In this document: positions 34,111 through 45,544 of the stretch, one piece after another | How the letters are laid out: every line of letters starts with the position of its first letter | Numbering within the stretch: position 1 is the first letter of the stretch | Assembly: GCA_018350325.1 (NCBI GenBank) | Contig: JAEVLN010000009.1 | Span: forward strand, 1,385,388 to 1,449,387 | Origin: Globodera rostochiensis | Lineage: Eukaryota > Nematoda > Chromadorea > Rhabditida > Heteroderidae | Direction: 5' to 3' | DNA: 64,000 nt | Made by a program: the position numbers and the translations under genes | The notes under the pieces: model-generated | What the model was told of the DNA's origin: nothing | The model's input: the letters and a program-made list of their open reading frames with translations, nothing else | The model's database searches: none

Positions 34111-35164
34111 AAACTTGTTTATCGTTTTTTCCGCGACTCACATACGCTTCCCCCCCCCCCCCAATCATTTTCCTATACTTACATAATCTTCCACCAATAA
34201 TAAAAATGTTTTAAGTTTTTAAATATTTTTTAATTAAAATGCGAGCAAAACAAGAACTTTTGAAATAAATTCATCACATCTTACTGAATTTTTGCTTTAA
34301 TTTTCTTAACAAATATCATTAAAATGTTTCAAAAAATTTCCCGGGACATCCTCCACTCTTACGTAAACCAGTTTTTTCCCCCGAACCAAAATGCTTAATT
34401 TTGCTAAAATTTTGATGAAATTTCTTTAACAAAATTGATCAAAATTTTAAAAATTTTTCTCGGCGGCGCCTATCGGCACCGCCGACCCCCACCCCCCCCC
34501 CCCCTAAAAGTAAAGCAGAATCTCAAAAAAATGATAAAGTTAAAGACAATGAGGAAGATATTTTTGAATAACAACCTTTTTTTTGTTTTACCATTAAACA
34601 TTAAAAAAAAAATCTCCCTTGAAAAGTCCCGTCCCGGTTGAAAATCTTGGTCCCGGTCCCGGTTTTTCTGGTCCCGGGAAGTCCCGGTCCAGGGTTTTTC
34701 CAAAAGTCCCGGTCCCGCTCAACTTTACTCGAAACACCATCATAATTTAAATTCATGGCTGGGTAAAATTCGGATTTGCTTTCAGAATTGTTCAAGTTTA
34801 CAGGAAGAGGTTCACAAATCCATGCTAGTAATTATTTCATAAAATGTTAGATGATGTCAAATCATAGATTGGAATGTCATGAGAAAATCCGTCGAATTCG
34901 GGTCAGGGGTTCGAAACTGGCCGGATTTCCGGACATTTTTTGGGTTCCGAATCAGAGATGATCGAATCGTTTCGTTTCGTGTTTTTCGTTATCTTTTGGG
35001 CGTTTCGTTTCATAGCATTTTTTCACTTTTGTTTCGTTAAATGGAAAAAATTTTTTCGTTTCGTTAATGAGGATTTTCACGAAAAATCACCCCTAAAGAT
35101 CGAGGTTTTTTGATGAAGGAATTTTCCAAAAATTCATTGGATGCTGCTAACTTTAAATGGTTAC

Positions 35165-35685
35165 CAGGGATGTGCTCTGTTCTGTTCTGATTTATATTTT
35201 GGGCACCAGAATTCTGACTTTTGGTTTTTTAGAGAAAAAACCAGAAATTCATTTTTATATACAACATCATTTACAATTAGGTAGCCATTTTTACAAAATT
35301 ATTCATTCTTGGGCCAATTTTCTTAACAAATTGTCATCAAAAATCAAAACAATTTTCCTGGCGGCGCCTATCGGCACCACTGACCCACCCGCACCTCCAA
35401 AAGAAGCAGAATTCGCAAAAAATTTGCATTTTTGAAAAATTTAAAATCGACAAAATTTTTAGAAATTTTTTAAAAAAAATTGACTGAGAATTGAACTTTT
35501 TTGAAAAAATTGCATTCGTTAAAAAAATTAAAAAATTTGTTCTTTCTGATTTACCAGAATTTCTGGTTGTTTTGGGCACCAGAATTCTGTTTTCTGATTT
35601 TTAAAAGGGGGACCAGAATTCTGTTTTTTATGCAACCAGAATTCTGATTTCTGGTTTTTAAAAAGTCGACCAGAGCACATCCCTG
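35165..35685. mobile_element. hAT-like MITE, 8/8 TSD
   Basis: Ends CAGGGATGTGCTCTG and CAGAGCACATCCCTG are inverted. The perfect duplication atggttac is at 35,157-35,164 and 35,686-35,693. The outer parts repeat accagaattctg words. The centre contains the ggcggcgcctatcggcac module (35,360). Partial relatives begin at 36,675 and end at 40,872. Confidence 0.9.
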
Positions 35686-35693
35686 ATGGTTAC

Positions 35694-36140
35694 CTATTAA
35701 CGTTTTTTCTGATTGTTAGCGAAATTTGTTTGTTTGTTTTTGCGCTCGATTTTAAAATCATAGCATCCAAAACCTTCGGAAGACTGTCCCCGCGGGGCTT
35801 GTGCAACCATTTGGCCAATGTTTGTCCAGAAAAAGCGACGGCAAAGCTTTTTCATAATTGTCCATTTTTATTAATTTTTTCCTGAGAATTCTGTCTTTAG
35901 TTTGGGGGCGGGGCGGGGTTGGGAGTCGAGAAAATTTTGAATTTTTGACTCAATTTGTCAAGGAATTTGCAATTAGAAATTTAAAAATATACTAATTTTT
36001 TGAAGCTTTTATGCAAAAAATTTAGCCCGTATAAACCGTGTCAAAAAATGCGGGCAAGGGTCTCCAGTTAGCAATGTAGCCACTCGGTCATATGTCTAAA
36101 ATTGGAGTGACAATTTGCAAAATCACCTAATTGAAAATGA
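35694..36140. other. intergenic, no gene seen
   Basis: AT-rich sequence with a GC-rich patch near 35,900. No exon recognised. Confidence 0.4.
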
Positions 36141-36148
36141 GTTAAAAC

Positions 36149-36324
36149 TAGAGACCGGTCGAGACGAGATCTCGTCTTGAGATCTCGAAAAATCTCGACG
36201 AGATTCTCGAGCTCGTCTCGACATCTCGTCTTGAATAAAATTGAATTTTCGAGATTTTTCGAGATCCGAGATTTTTTCGAGAATCTCGTCTCGAGTCTCG
36301 CTCGAAGCTCAAGTCCGGTCTCTA
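36149..36324. mobile_element. hAT-like MITE (176 bp), 7/8 TSD
   Basis: Ends TAGAGACCGG and CCGGTCTCTA. Flanks gttaaaac (36,141-36,148) and cttaaaac (36,325-36,332). The interior is the gagatctcg word family of 28,366. Confidence 0.85.
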
Positions 36325-36332
36325 CTTAAAAC

Positions 36333-36918
36333 CAAAGACCAAAAACAATATAATAATTTTCCAATGAGCAAAAAGAAATAAATTATTCAATCATCAAAAG
36401 CGGCAACATTATCCATTATTCGGCCCGACCCGTTGCTGTGCTTGAACGGTGTTTGGTAAGCGATCTGAAACTCAAAAAACCTTCAAATAAACAGATCAAC
36501 ACAAGAAAATGTAAGAGCCACCAGTTTTTTTTTAATGGATCTTTGTTAAGAAAATTGAAGCAAAAAAATTCAGAAAAATGTGATGATTTTTTTTTCAAAA
36601 ATTCTTTTTTTTTTGCGCGAATTTTAATTAAAAAATATTTAAAAATTTTATTCCATGAGGAAAGCGTATTGAGCAGGGATGTGCTCTGGTCGCCTTTTAA
36701 AAACCAGGATTCTGGTTGTAAAAAAAATCAGAATTCTGGTCGCCCTATTACTTGGCAGATTTTTGTTTAAAAAAATTAAAATTGTACTCGATGATGCAAT
36801 CTTTACGGGTGCAAATTTAGTCCTGGCTGGTCCCGGTCCCGTACTACCCTAGAAAAATGAATTACTTCCGCGAGCAAAATCACCGAGAAATGCAAAAAAA
36901 GCTACTCACAAAACTCAC
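36333..36918. other. 3' side of PUF gene B, repeat fragments
   Basis: The basic last exon expected for PUF B on the minus strand is not found here. Instead there are the end of a CAGGGATGTGCTCTG element (36,675) and a cccggtcccg-word fragment ending GTACTACCCTA (36,832-36,850). These may mark the insertion or deletion that removed the last exon. Confidence 0.45.
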
Positions 36919-39900
36919 TCTGGTGATCCATTTGCCGTGTTTTTAATCGAAGCAGTTTTGATGATCAACATCATTTTCTGACGACGCGCAGAGTCCGCAA
37001 TGTTCAGCATTTTGTGCACAACGTCGTTGCCGACCGGATGCTTCATCATTTTCAACAAAGGCAGGATGCCAGTGCCGTCGCTGAACAGAAAACAGTAAAA
37101 AAAATTAAGTTTTTGGGATTCTCGGGGAAAAAACTCACTCCGCACAAACTTGGTCGATCAGCGCATTTTTCTGCTCCGTCGTCCCAAAAATCAAACATTT
37201 TTCGATTACGTCGCAGATGTCTTTGTGATGCGCGTTCTTCAGAATTTCGCCCTGGAGACTGCGCACAATGCACTCCCGATCTTCGGGCAGTCCATGTTCA
37301 ATCACATGTTGGATCACAAAGCAGCCGTACTTATCCGTAACCAAAGTGGGCACATTCTGAAGCAGACTGCGCACAATTCGCTCCCGGTCCTCGGGCAGTT
37401 CATGCTCAAGAAGATGTTTGATCACGTAGTTGCCATACTTATCAGTGGCCAAAGAGAGCAGATTTTCGTGCAGTTGTTCCAGCACGGGCCGCTTTTGTTG
37501 CTCCGTGCAGTGTTCAAGCACACTTCGGATCACCCAACTACCGTATTTATGGACGGACAGGGAGGTGATCTTTGGAGGGAGAAAAGTTTAATATTTACCT
37601 AATTTTAGAAGGCAATATATACGAATTTATATTGGGACAATGCTTATGTGTTTATTTAATTGACGAGAAAATCAAAAATGAAGGGGGGGGGGAAGAGGGT
37701 AGGGATGCAAAAAAAAATCAAAGTTTTAAGAGTGCATTTTCTGTTTTTATTGCATTTTCTTAAGGAATTTTTCAAAAATATAATTTTTTTTTGAGAATTC
37801 TGCAAAAGGGTCGGCGGTGCCGATAGGTGCCAAAGGGAAAGTTTTCTGAAGGATTTCAAAAGTTAGCACACACATTCTTCTGCTGCAGACTGCGCACAAT
37901 GCGCTCCCGGTCTTCGGGCAGTCCATGCTCAAGTACATGTTCGATCACGTAGCAGCCGTACTTGAACAAAAATGGTTATGACGTAATTTTTTTTAAAGTC
38001 TCGGTAAATTCAGGTGCTTAAAACTGCACATATCCACAATCCCCATCCATCTACCCACCGGATCCGTGACCAAAGTGCACAGATTCTCGTGCAAACTGCG
38101 CACAATGGGCTCCCGGTCCTCAGGCAGTCCATGCTCAATCAGATGTTGGATCACAAAGCAGCCGTACTTATCCGTAACCAAAGTGGGCACATTTTGAAGC
38201 AGACTGCGCACAATTCGCTCCCGGTCCTCAGGCAGTCCATGCTCAATCAGATGTTCGATCAAGTAACTGCCATTTTTATCCTTGACCAAGGTGAGCACAT
38301 TTTCGTGCAGTTGTTCCAACACGGGACGCTTTTGCTGCTCCGCACAATGTTTAAGTACAAGTTGAATCACCCGACAGCCCCATTCACGGACGGACAGGGA
38401 AGTGATCTTTGAAGGGAGAAAAGTTTAAATATTTACCTAATTTTAAAAAGCAATATTTGGAAAATTATATTGGGACAATGGCCTTCTGTGGGCTTATTCG
38501 AATTTTTTAAGGGTGCATTTTCCGCTCGATAACCCCATAAAGGAGCCCCCGTTCCCATTTGAGTGCCAACTTATTTTCTTTGGAAATTTCAAAAAAGCAA
38601 TTTTTTGTTTGCGCAATTTTCTTTACTTTTGGTAAGACGACGGGGTCCGACGATAAGATTTAACGATATTTTGCTGTACAATAATAAAAAATTCTCTTGT
38701 CATTGATTTTGCTAGAAAAAAAGGGTCAAAGTTGTGTCCAATTATTACTAGAAATTCGTGCAAAATGCAATCGGTGTTAATATTTCCGAAAAATAGGTTT
38801 AACAAAACACCCCTCCCCCCCCCCCCCCTCTCTAACAGAGCCCCCTTTTTGGTTTTTTTTTAATATATTAAAAGTGAGCACACACACATTTTCGTGCAGA
38901 CAGCGCACAATTGGCTCCCGGTCTTCGGGCAGTCCATGCTCAAGTACATGTTCGATCACAAAGATGCCATACTTATCAGTGACCAAAGAGAGCACATTGC
39001 CATGAAGTTGTTCCAGCACATGACGCTTTTGCTGCTCCGTGCAGTGTTCGAGCAAACTTTGGATCACCAAACTACCGTGTTCGTGGAGGGATAGAAGAAG
39101 GATGTTCGCCGATAGCTCATTGGTTATCTAAATAAAATTACTTTTGCATTTATTTAAATCAAGTGAGGGATGCGCGCTGTGTCCCCAGTCGACGCACCAC
39201 CGTCAGGACTCAGATGGAATTGGGAATATTCAGGGGAAGGATCCGGGCCCTAGATCTGATGGCTTTCCCCGGAATCGGACATTTGGTGTTGAACGTTTTA
39301 TTCCTCCAACACCTCTGCGACAATGAAAATGTAACAGGATTAGTGTTCGGCACGGTAAAATTTACCGCGGTAAAAATTGGTAAAAATTCACGGTAATTTA
39401 CCGATTTACCGTTACCGGTCCAAGTCATTCATTTGCCGCGGTAAATTACCGGTTTTCCGGTAAAAATGTTAAAACTAATATTGAGGCTTATTTTTGAATT
39501 TGGCATTCAACTCAAAGAAATTTTGGGCCAAGTCTGACTCAAATATAGTCCAAAATCAAGGACTTAGCCAGGGGGGGGGGAATTCCCGCCCCCGAAATGA
39601 AATTTGAGAAAAAAACCATAGGGGACCCTTTTGTTTTGCACTTTTACAATTTTTTGACCAATTTTCTTAACTTTTTTTTTAACAAATTGCCATCAAAAAA
39701 TTTTCCCGGCGCCAATTTTCATTTGCAAATTGAGTCAAAAATTTTCTCCGCGGCGCCTATCGGCACCGCCGACCCCTCCCCCCCTCACAGGTGAACGGAA
39801 AATTGGTCACCGAAAATTGGTCACCAGGATTTTTCGAGTTTTTCGTTCTAACTTTTTTTAAACAACTCTAAAAGCTTAACTTTCTTTTGCAAAAAGCATC

Positions 39901-42900
39901 TTCAGACTAATTGTTGTCAAATGGTAATAAATTCTTCGTATTCTGTAGACTTTTAAAAATGTTGTAAGCTGAAAAGTGGTTCGCTTCCAAGAAAAGTCGC
40001 ACCCCTCTACGATAACTTTGGTTATACTAAGCCTAATTAGTTGCAATTAGTATCAATCAAAAGAACTCTTCGAGTTGAGTAACAAAGCAAAAGAAAGCTA
40101 AGCTTTGAGTTGTTTGAAAAAAGTTAGAACAAAAAACTCGAAAAATCCTGGTGACCAATTTTCCTTGGTGACCAATTTTCCGAAAATCCTCGGTGACCGA
40201 TTTTCCGGGACTCCCTCACAGTAAAGCGAAATTCTCAGAAAATTTGCATTTTTGTTCTGGGCATCGATTTGCTTGTCTGGGTTCTGTCCAACAGCAGCAA
40301 CCCAGGCACGTATTTAGGGCGGGAGGGGACCCTTTTGTTTTCAAAAATAATAATTTTTTTTCTTAACAAATTCCATCAAAAATTCAAAAAATTTTGCCGG
40401 AACTCTCCCATATCTAAAAAGCTTCAAAAAAAGTTTTTGGTTGCAAATCTTTTAACAAATTGAGTCAAAAATTCAATATTTTCTCGGCGGCGCCTCCCGG
40501 CACCGCCGACCCCTCCCCAGAAATAAAACACAGGTAATTCCTCAAAAAAACTTGCTTTTTGAAAAATTTGAAAATCGACAAACTTTATTTTAGAAATTTT
40601 TCAACAAGTGTTTAAAATTTTTAAAAATTTAACTGAACGTTTGTTTGAAAAAATTGCTTAAGAAAAATGCAATAAAACCAAAAAATACACCCTGCTCTGT
40701 TCTGATTTGTGATTTATCAGAATTTCTGGTCTTTTAGGCACCAGAATTCTGATTTTTTAGAAAAAACCCTAAAAATCAGAAATTATACGTTTCATTATTC
40801 AATTTTGGCATAAAACATTATGACATTTCAATCCAAGCGCGGCAATAAGGCGACCAGAGCACATCCCTGATCGGCACCGCCGACCTCCCGCCCAAAAGCG
40901 GAATTCTCAAAAAAAATTTTGGATTTTAAAATTGCTTAATAAGAATACAAAAGACGGAAATTGCATGGTAAAAACCCAACTCGTTCAAAAACCCGATTTT
41001 CCGGATGGTAAAAGGACGACTCGTTCCACCCCAACTCGTTCCCCACCCCCGACTCGTTCACTTTTACCCAACTCGTTCCCTTCCGCGACTTTAAAAATTT
41101 TTTTTTTCCAAAGTCGATAAAAAGGTCTTTCTAGGGGTATATCGAGGCGTAGAATCCGATTCTAAGCTCCATTTTGATCATTTCTCAACCCCTAATCCAA
41201 ATTTGAACAATTGGTCGAACAAAAAATTTTTTTTGTTTGTTTTAAGATCGTTAAGAGATACAAAATGGATGTAAGGATGATCGGGAGAGTAAACGAATAT
41301 TCCCAGTCCAAGGATTTAAGTCCCCAAGTAAAGTACACTTCAGTACCAATGTCTAAAAACCGGATTAAAAAACAAGCGGCAAACTCTTTTTCGAGGGTCA
41401 GTGCCCACACTTCAGTGCCGGACACTTCAGTGCCCACACTTCAGTGCCGGACACTTCAGTGCCAGCATTTAAAAAGGCTATAACTTTTTTTAAACTCAAC
41501 CAAATCATACAATCAAGATATCATTGGAAAGCTCTAAATGAGAAGAATGGTAAAAAAAAAAAAAGCCAAGGCGGTTCAATCGTTTTTAAGAAGTTCAACG
41601 TGAAAAACACCCAAAATCAGGGCTTTTCACCAGTTTTATTGCAATAACTTTTTTACGAATTTTCTAATTGACTAGCGTTGGCTTAACAATAGCTTTTAAA
41701 AGCTTAGAGCTTTCCAATGACATTTTGTGTTTGATTTGGTTGAGTTTAAAGAATGTTATAGCCTTTTAATTGCTGGCACTGAAGTGTCCGGCACTGAAGT
41801 GTGGGCACTGAAATGATCGCCGTCGAGGTGCGGAGCCCAACGTTAAACGAATTAAAGCAAAATTCAAAATTAAATGGTTTTGCCTCAATTTGTGACGCTT
41901 TGTCCCCCGATTTCAACGCCGCTTCGATCACGTGAGAGCCGGACTTGTGCAAGGCCAATGTCACCACGTGGCCACGCAATTCGTCCATCAGCTGAGTCTT
42001 CTCTGTCGGACTGGCACTCTCCAACCGTTGCTTGATGAACCTGGAAAAATGTTAATATGCAAATTCAATCAATAATATAGTAGCGTTTCTTGGTAAATAT
42101 TTACTAAGAAAGGCCGCTGGCGGCCCGCCAACCGCGAGCATGCGGAGACGGAGCAAGTAGTGGGGCGAGACGGATGGCGAAGGAAATTTCGATTTTCTAT
42201 CAACTAATTCCTAATTTTGAAGCAATATGAGTGATTTTTCCCATTTTTTAATCAGTGGACAACTGAGTCCCCAGTCAAAAGACACTTCAGTCCCGGGTCT
42301 GTAACTCTTCGGGGAATGGCTGCCGCAAAATTTTTTTTTCCGGATTCTTACATTGCAGACCGAAAGGAGTCGATTTATATATATTTTGTTCGATTTTTGG
42401 ACCGTATGAACGATATTTTCCGCTTTCTTTTTGTTTGTCCGGGCTGTTCAAATCGTTCACCGTCAAACCCCCCCCCCCCAGCAATTCCAACTTTGAACCG
42501 CGCGGGTCCCGCGCAAACTCCAGGACGTGGTTGCCCAAATCGGTGAGTTGAAGATTGGCAATACGTTTGTTGTGGTAATCGTCCAACAGCTTGGAACGGT
42601 GGCTGGGTCGGTCTAAAATTACAAAAACTGAGAAAAAAAAAACTCCAACTGGTTCAAGAAAAAAATCGGTGGATTAATTTTTTGGGGGCTCAAAATGTCC
42701 AAAATTTACTGGACGAGGACGCCATGCGAGCGCCAAATGAAAGAACGGCGGCCGGCGGGCACTCGTTTTTGATGCATTGATGCAAAAACGCCACATGAAC
42801 AGTTTGAACTTGTCGAATCTAAAAAACATTTTGAAGCTTCGAACTTTTTCGACGAGGGATGATTCTTCATTATTGCAATTCCGGCTTAATCTATTGGCTT

Positions 42901-43074
42901 TTTAAATCTGAACTCCTCCCAACTCTTAGCGCATTTGTTTTTACGCTTTTTCATAATGACAACCCGAGGCCAAACCAAAACAAAATCCAATTCAAATAAT
43001 TAAAAAAAAGATTTGCAAACCTTGTGAATGATGTGCTGGCCGTTCAGAAAATTGCGAATAAAACGGGCGATCAT
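36919..43074 (-). CDS. PUF (Pumilio-family) RNA-binding protein B, 13 repeats, 3' end missing
   Basis: Minus-strand exons, all joining in phase: 43,074-43,021, 42,818-42,710, 42,612-42,492, 42,040-41,884, 39,127-38,888, 38,406-38,059, 37,960-37,874, 37,569-37,139, 37,080-36,919; 569 codons so far. It starts MIARFIRNFLNGQHIIHK like gene A. Thirteen PUF repeats can be counted, against the usual eight; extra ones come from repeated blocks such as ITSLSV...QQKRPVLEQL and TDKYGCFVIQH. Three consecutive exons begin and end in phase 0, so whole exons could be added without breaking the frame. At one junction the usual TDKYG reads TDPYG. The donor at 41,883 is GC. The last exon, the basic tail of the paralogues, is absent; the frame runs to the donor after GSP at 36,919. 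It may be truncated or may end in the next in-frame stop. A large intron at 39.1-41.9 kb is filled with repeats. Confidence 0.85.
39342..39475. repeat. ggtaaa/tttacc word element end
   Basis: Begins TAGTGTTCGGCACGG as at 4,221, then alternates ttaccg and cggtaa. The right end is not clear. It lies in the long intron of PUF B. Confidence 0.55.
39791..40209. repeat. foldback with accaattttccg ends, inserted in a GC module
   Basis: The left end carries gaaaattggtcacc words and the right end the complements ggtgaccaattttcc. The core begins ttctaacttttttt and ends aaaaaagttagaac. The flanking sequence cctcacag is duplicated on both sides. The surrounding module (c-run, then taaagcgaaattctcagaaa) continues across the insertion, so this element inserted into a pre-existing repeat. 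Confidence 0.8.
40480..40520. repeat. one copy of the ggcggcgcctatcggcaccgcc module
   Basis: A dispersed GC-rich imperfect palindrome followed by a C-run and then an aaagcagaattctcaaaaa-like trailer. Other copies, in either orientation, lie near 10,743, 26,699, 31,241, 34,461, 35,360, 37,809, 39,748, 45,836, 46,003, 46,152, 50,868, 50,979, 55,985 and 63,530. Confidence 0.8.
40975..41090. repeat. short array of caactcgttc words
   Basis: Irregular copies of cgactcgttc/caactcgttcc. Possibly a solo arm of a foldback. It lies in the long intron of PUF B. Confidence 0.6.
41399..41812. repeat. foldback with cacttcagtgcc ends
   Basis: The left end repeats cacttcagtgccgga and the right end the complement tccggcactgaagtg. 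The core starts ctataacttttttt and carries aatcaagatatcattggaaagctc; its right half mirrors this (gagctttccaatgacatttt, then gaatgttatag). Core words match those at 16.5 kb and 2.9 kb. It lies in the PUF B intron. Confidence 0.85.
42227..42350. repeat. 120-bp direct repeat, copy 1
   Basis: Nearly identical to 44,822-44,942 (gagtgattttcccc, ccagtcaaaagacacttcag, gtaactcttcgggg). The window start (1-60) carries a third, shorter copy. It is in a PUF B intron. Confidence 0.8.
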
Positions 43075-43372
43075 TTTGAGCGATTTCTTTAATTTCTAAA
43101 TGAACATTTTGAATAATAAATGAAACAAAAGGGGTAACATAAAAATTGTAAACTAAGAAAAGACTGTCCAGACAAATTGCAAAAAAAAACAAAACAACAA
43201 ATTTTAAATAAAACCGAAGCAATGTGAAAGCTTTGAGTAATTTTATATTGTCGTAAAATGTTCGCTGTTCATCCGTCATGTAATTTTTTATTGTCATTTT
43301 TTTTGCCAAAAACCGGCAATGGTATGGAATTGCGGTCCCGACTGCACTATTTTTAACAGGTTTTGCAAAATT

Positions 43373-43832
43373 GGTAATACTGAAGATAGTGCCCCCCATT
43401 TTTGAAAAAATAAAATAATTTTTTTTTCTTAATCGCTAAATAGGCGTTCCTAGTGGTATTCGGAGGTGTAGAATCCGAATCTGACCTCCATTTCGACCAA
43501 TTTCGAACCCCGGACCCGAATTCGAACATTTTTTAAAAATCAAATTTTCAAAAAATCAAAATTGGCCTCAAAATCATTCAAAAAACACAAACAAACATCG
43601 AAAAAACAAATAATGGTCATTTGCATGATTTTGAGACGTAAATGTGAATTTAAAAAATTTTTGAATTTTTCGACGAAATGTTTGAATTCGGGTCCGGGGT
43701 TCGAAATAGATCGAATCTGAGGTCAGATTCGGATTCTACGCCCATTAAATGCCCTAGAAAACACCTTTTTATCAACTTTAAAATAAACAAATAATTTTTT
43801 CAAAAATGGGGGGCACCATCTTCAGTATTACC
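43373..43832. repeat. palindromic element
   Basis: Arms ggtaatactgaagat and atcttcagtattacc enclose gccccccatttttgaaaaa and its mirror, then the pair gtagaatccgaatctgacct / aggtcagattcggattctac. About 460 bp with no coding capacity. It is upstream of PUF B and belongs to the same module family as 14.8 and 32.4 kb. Confidence 0.8.
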
Positions 43833-44821
43833 GCAAAATTTTATAAAAAATATAAATAAAAAAATTTTTAAGGAAAATGTCGATCTTTGGGGGTGGGTCA
43901 AAGAAAGTCATTTTTTAGGAGGTGCATTTTTGGTTGAATAAATTTTTGATTTTTAAGGATACATTTTTCGTTTTTATTGCATGTTCTTAAGAAATTTTTG
44001 GAAAAAGTACCTGAAATATTGAATTTCTTCAAGAATTTTGGGGAAAATGCCTAAAAATTGCATTTTTCTCAAGAAAAATGCCTAAAATATGGATTTAATA
44101 CGGAAAAATGGCGAAATATTGATTTATTCTAAAAAATGTCAAAATATTGATTTCCAAAATCCTGATCCTTTCGGGAATCTCAGACTTCTGACTTTTTGTT
44201 GAGTATCTATAGTCGAGTAACCAATTTCAAAAAACTTTTTAAAATTTTACCAATTTTTAAAAAAAATATTTTTGGGAGGCATTTGCAATTTTTTGGAATA
44301 TAATTCTTTTGGTTGGACGAAATCACCGACTATTAAAAAAATCATTATACGAGCCCTGGTGTTAAATCCGGAAAATGGTAAACCCTTCGCTAGGTTTAGA
44401 GCCGAACCTTCGGCGGTGGGTATATTTACCCGAAGCTGAAATTTCGCATATTTTTCGTAAAATGCCATTTTCGGAAATTTTGGGTTTCGGATTTTGGATT
44501 TTATTCTCCGACTTTGTCCATCCCTGGTGTCCAGATCGGAACTGATCAACTGTGTCTCCCCAACTCCAAGCCCCAGCTCGGCTTAAGTCCTTAGGGCCAA
44601 GCATCAGCTTGGCATTGACTCCGCCAAGACTCTACCAGCCAAACAAGGCCACTAGAGTGCGGCGCGGGATTGATCCTTCGCGGGATTTTACGGGATCTCG
44701 CGCCGCAATCCCGCATTTTTTGCGATTTGCGATCCAATCCCACTGCGGATCCCGCACTTGGAAATTTTGTTAACGAATAATGCCAGTTTAATTTTGATTT
44801 TCTATCAATTTTGAAAGCCAT
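43833..44821. other. intergenic, repeat fragments
   Basis: AT-rich, with an element end near 44,652-44,720 (TAGAGTGCGGCGCGGGA, cgggat words) whose likely partner family ends near 54,716. No exon recognised. Confidence 0.4.
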
Positions 44822-44942
44822 GAGTGATTTTCCCCATTTTTAATCATTGTCAACTGAGTCCCCAGTCAAAAGACACTTCAGTCCCGGGTCTGTAACTCTT
44901 CGGGGGAATGGTTGCCCAACAAAAATTTTCCGAATTCTTACC
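44822..44942. repeat. 120-bp direct repeat, copy 2
   Basis: See 42,227-42,350. It is followed directly by a CAGGGATG-ended fragment (44,943-45,024). Confidence 0.8.
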
Positions 44943-45171
44943 AGGGATGTTACTTTTAGGTTATTTTTTCTTTTTACCTATTTCGGCTTTTTTCCACCCT
45001 ATTACCTAGAAAAGCATCCCTGATTTTCTTACAAATATGACCTTTTTTTTAAAATTTTGACTGAAAATCTTAGAAAAATGACAATATTTAAAAAAATTTT
45101 CGCGACGGAGCCTGTCGCGGCACCCTCGACCCTCCCCCACCCGCTCTCCAAAAAATAGTTCAGGAGTTGCA

Positions 45172-45322
45172 AAATTTACCCAATCTCAGCCGGCTCAACT
45201 TGCCAAGAAATTTACCCAATCTCAGCCGGCTCAACTTGCCACCAGACTCAACTGAGACTCAACTGACCCAGACTCAATCGGCCAGACTCAACCGCCAGAC
45301 TCGACCATCCAGACTCAAATGG
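45172..45322. repeat. array of cagactcaac words
   Basis: Starts with two copies of a 43-bp unit (ttacccaatctcagccggct) and continues with irregular agactcaactg words. Solo array; no inverted partner seen. Confidence 0.7.
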
Positions 45323-45544
45323 GCCTCCCTTCGTTCCATCGCCCAACACTGCTATTTCGTTTCTCTGACTTCCCATCTCCTTTCCTTTTCTCATCATCGA
45401 TCGATTTATTGATTGATTAGACAACGCGCAAATGCGTGCATAACAACACACAAATATGCAGGGCTCGCAGATCTGATGTTTTAGCCTCATTTTGTGGCTT
45501 TTTGATAGTCCAATGAGGCTAAATTTTTAAAATGAGGTTTAGCC

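Larger units (their letters stand above)
33030..34727. mobile_element. composite hAT-like element, 7/8 TSD, with empty paralogous site
   Basis: Inverted ends TTGAGCGGGACCGGGAC and its complement. Flanks are ctcgaaat (33,022-33,029) and ctcgaaac (34,728-34,735). The 3' flank of PUF C/D near 62,890-62,920 reads gtgtactcga-tctccatcataattta with no insert, an empty site for the sequence that brackets this element. The interior holds a foldback (33,213-34,029), a tRNA-like sequence, a C-run and the ggcggcgcctatcggcac module (34,461). No transposase. Confidence 0.85.

Noticed and set aside
41399..41812. Exon of PUF B in the long intron
   Set aside because: The ORFs here are foldback arms and core; PUF B exons on both sides already join in phase.
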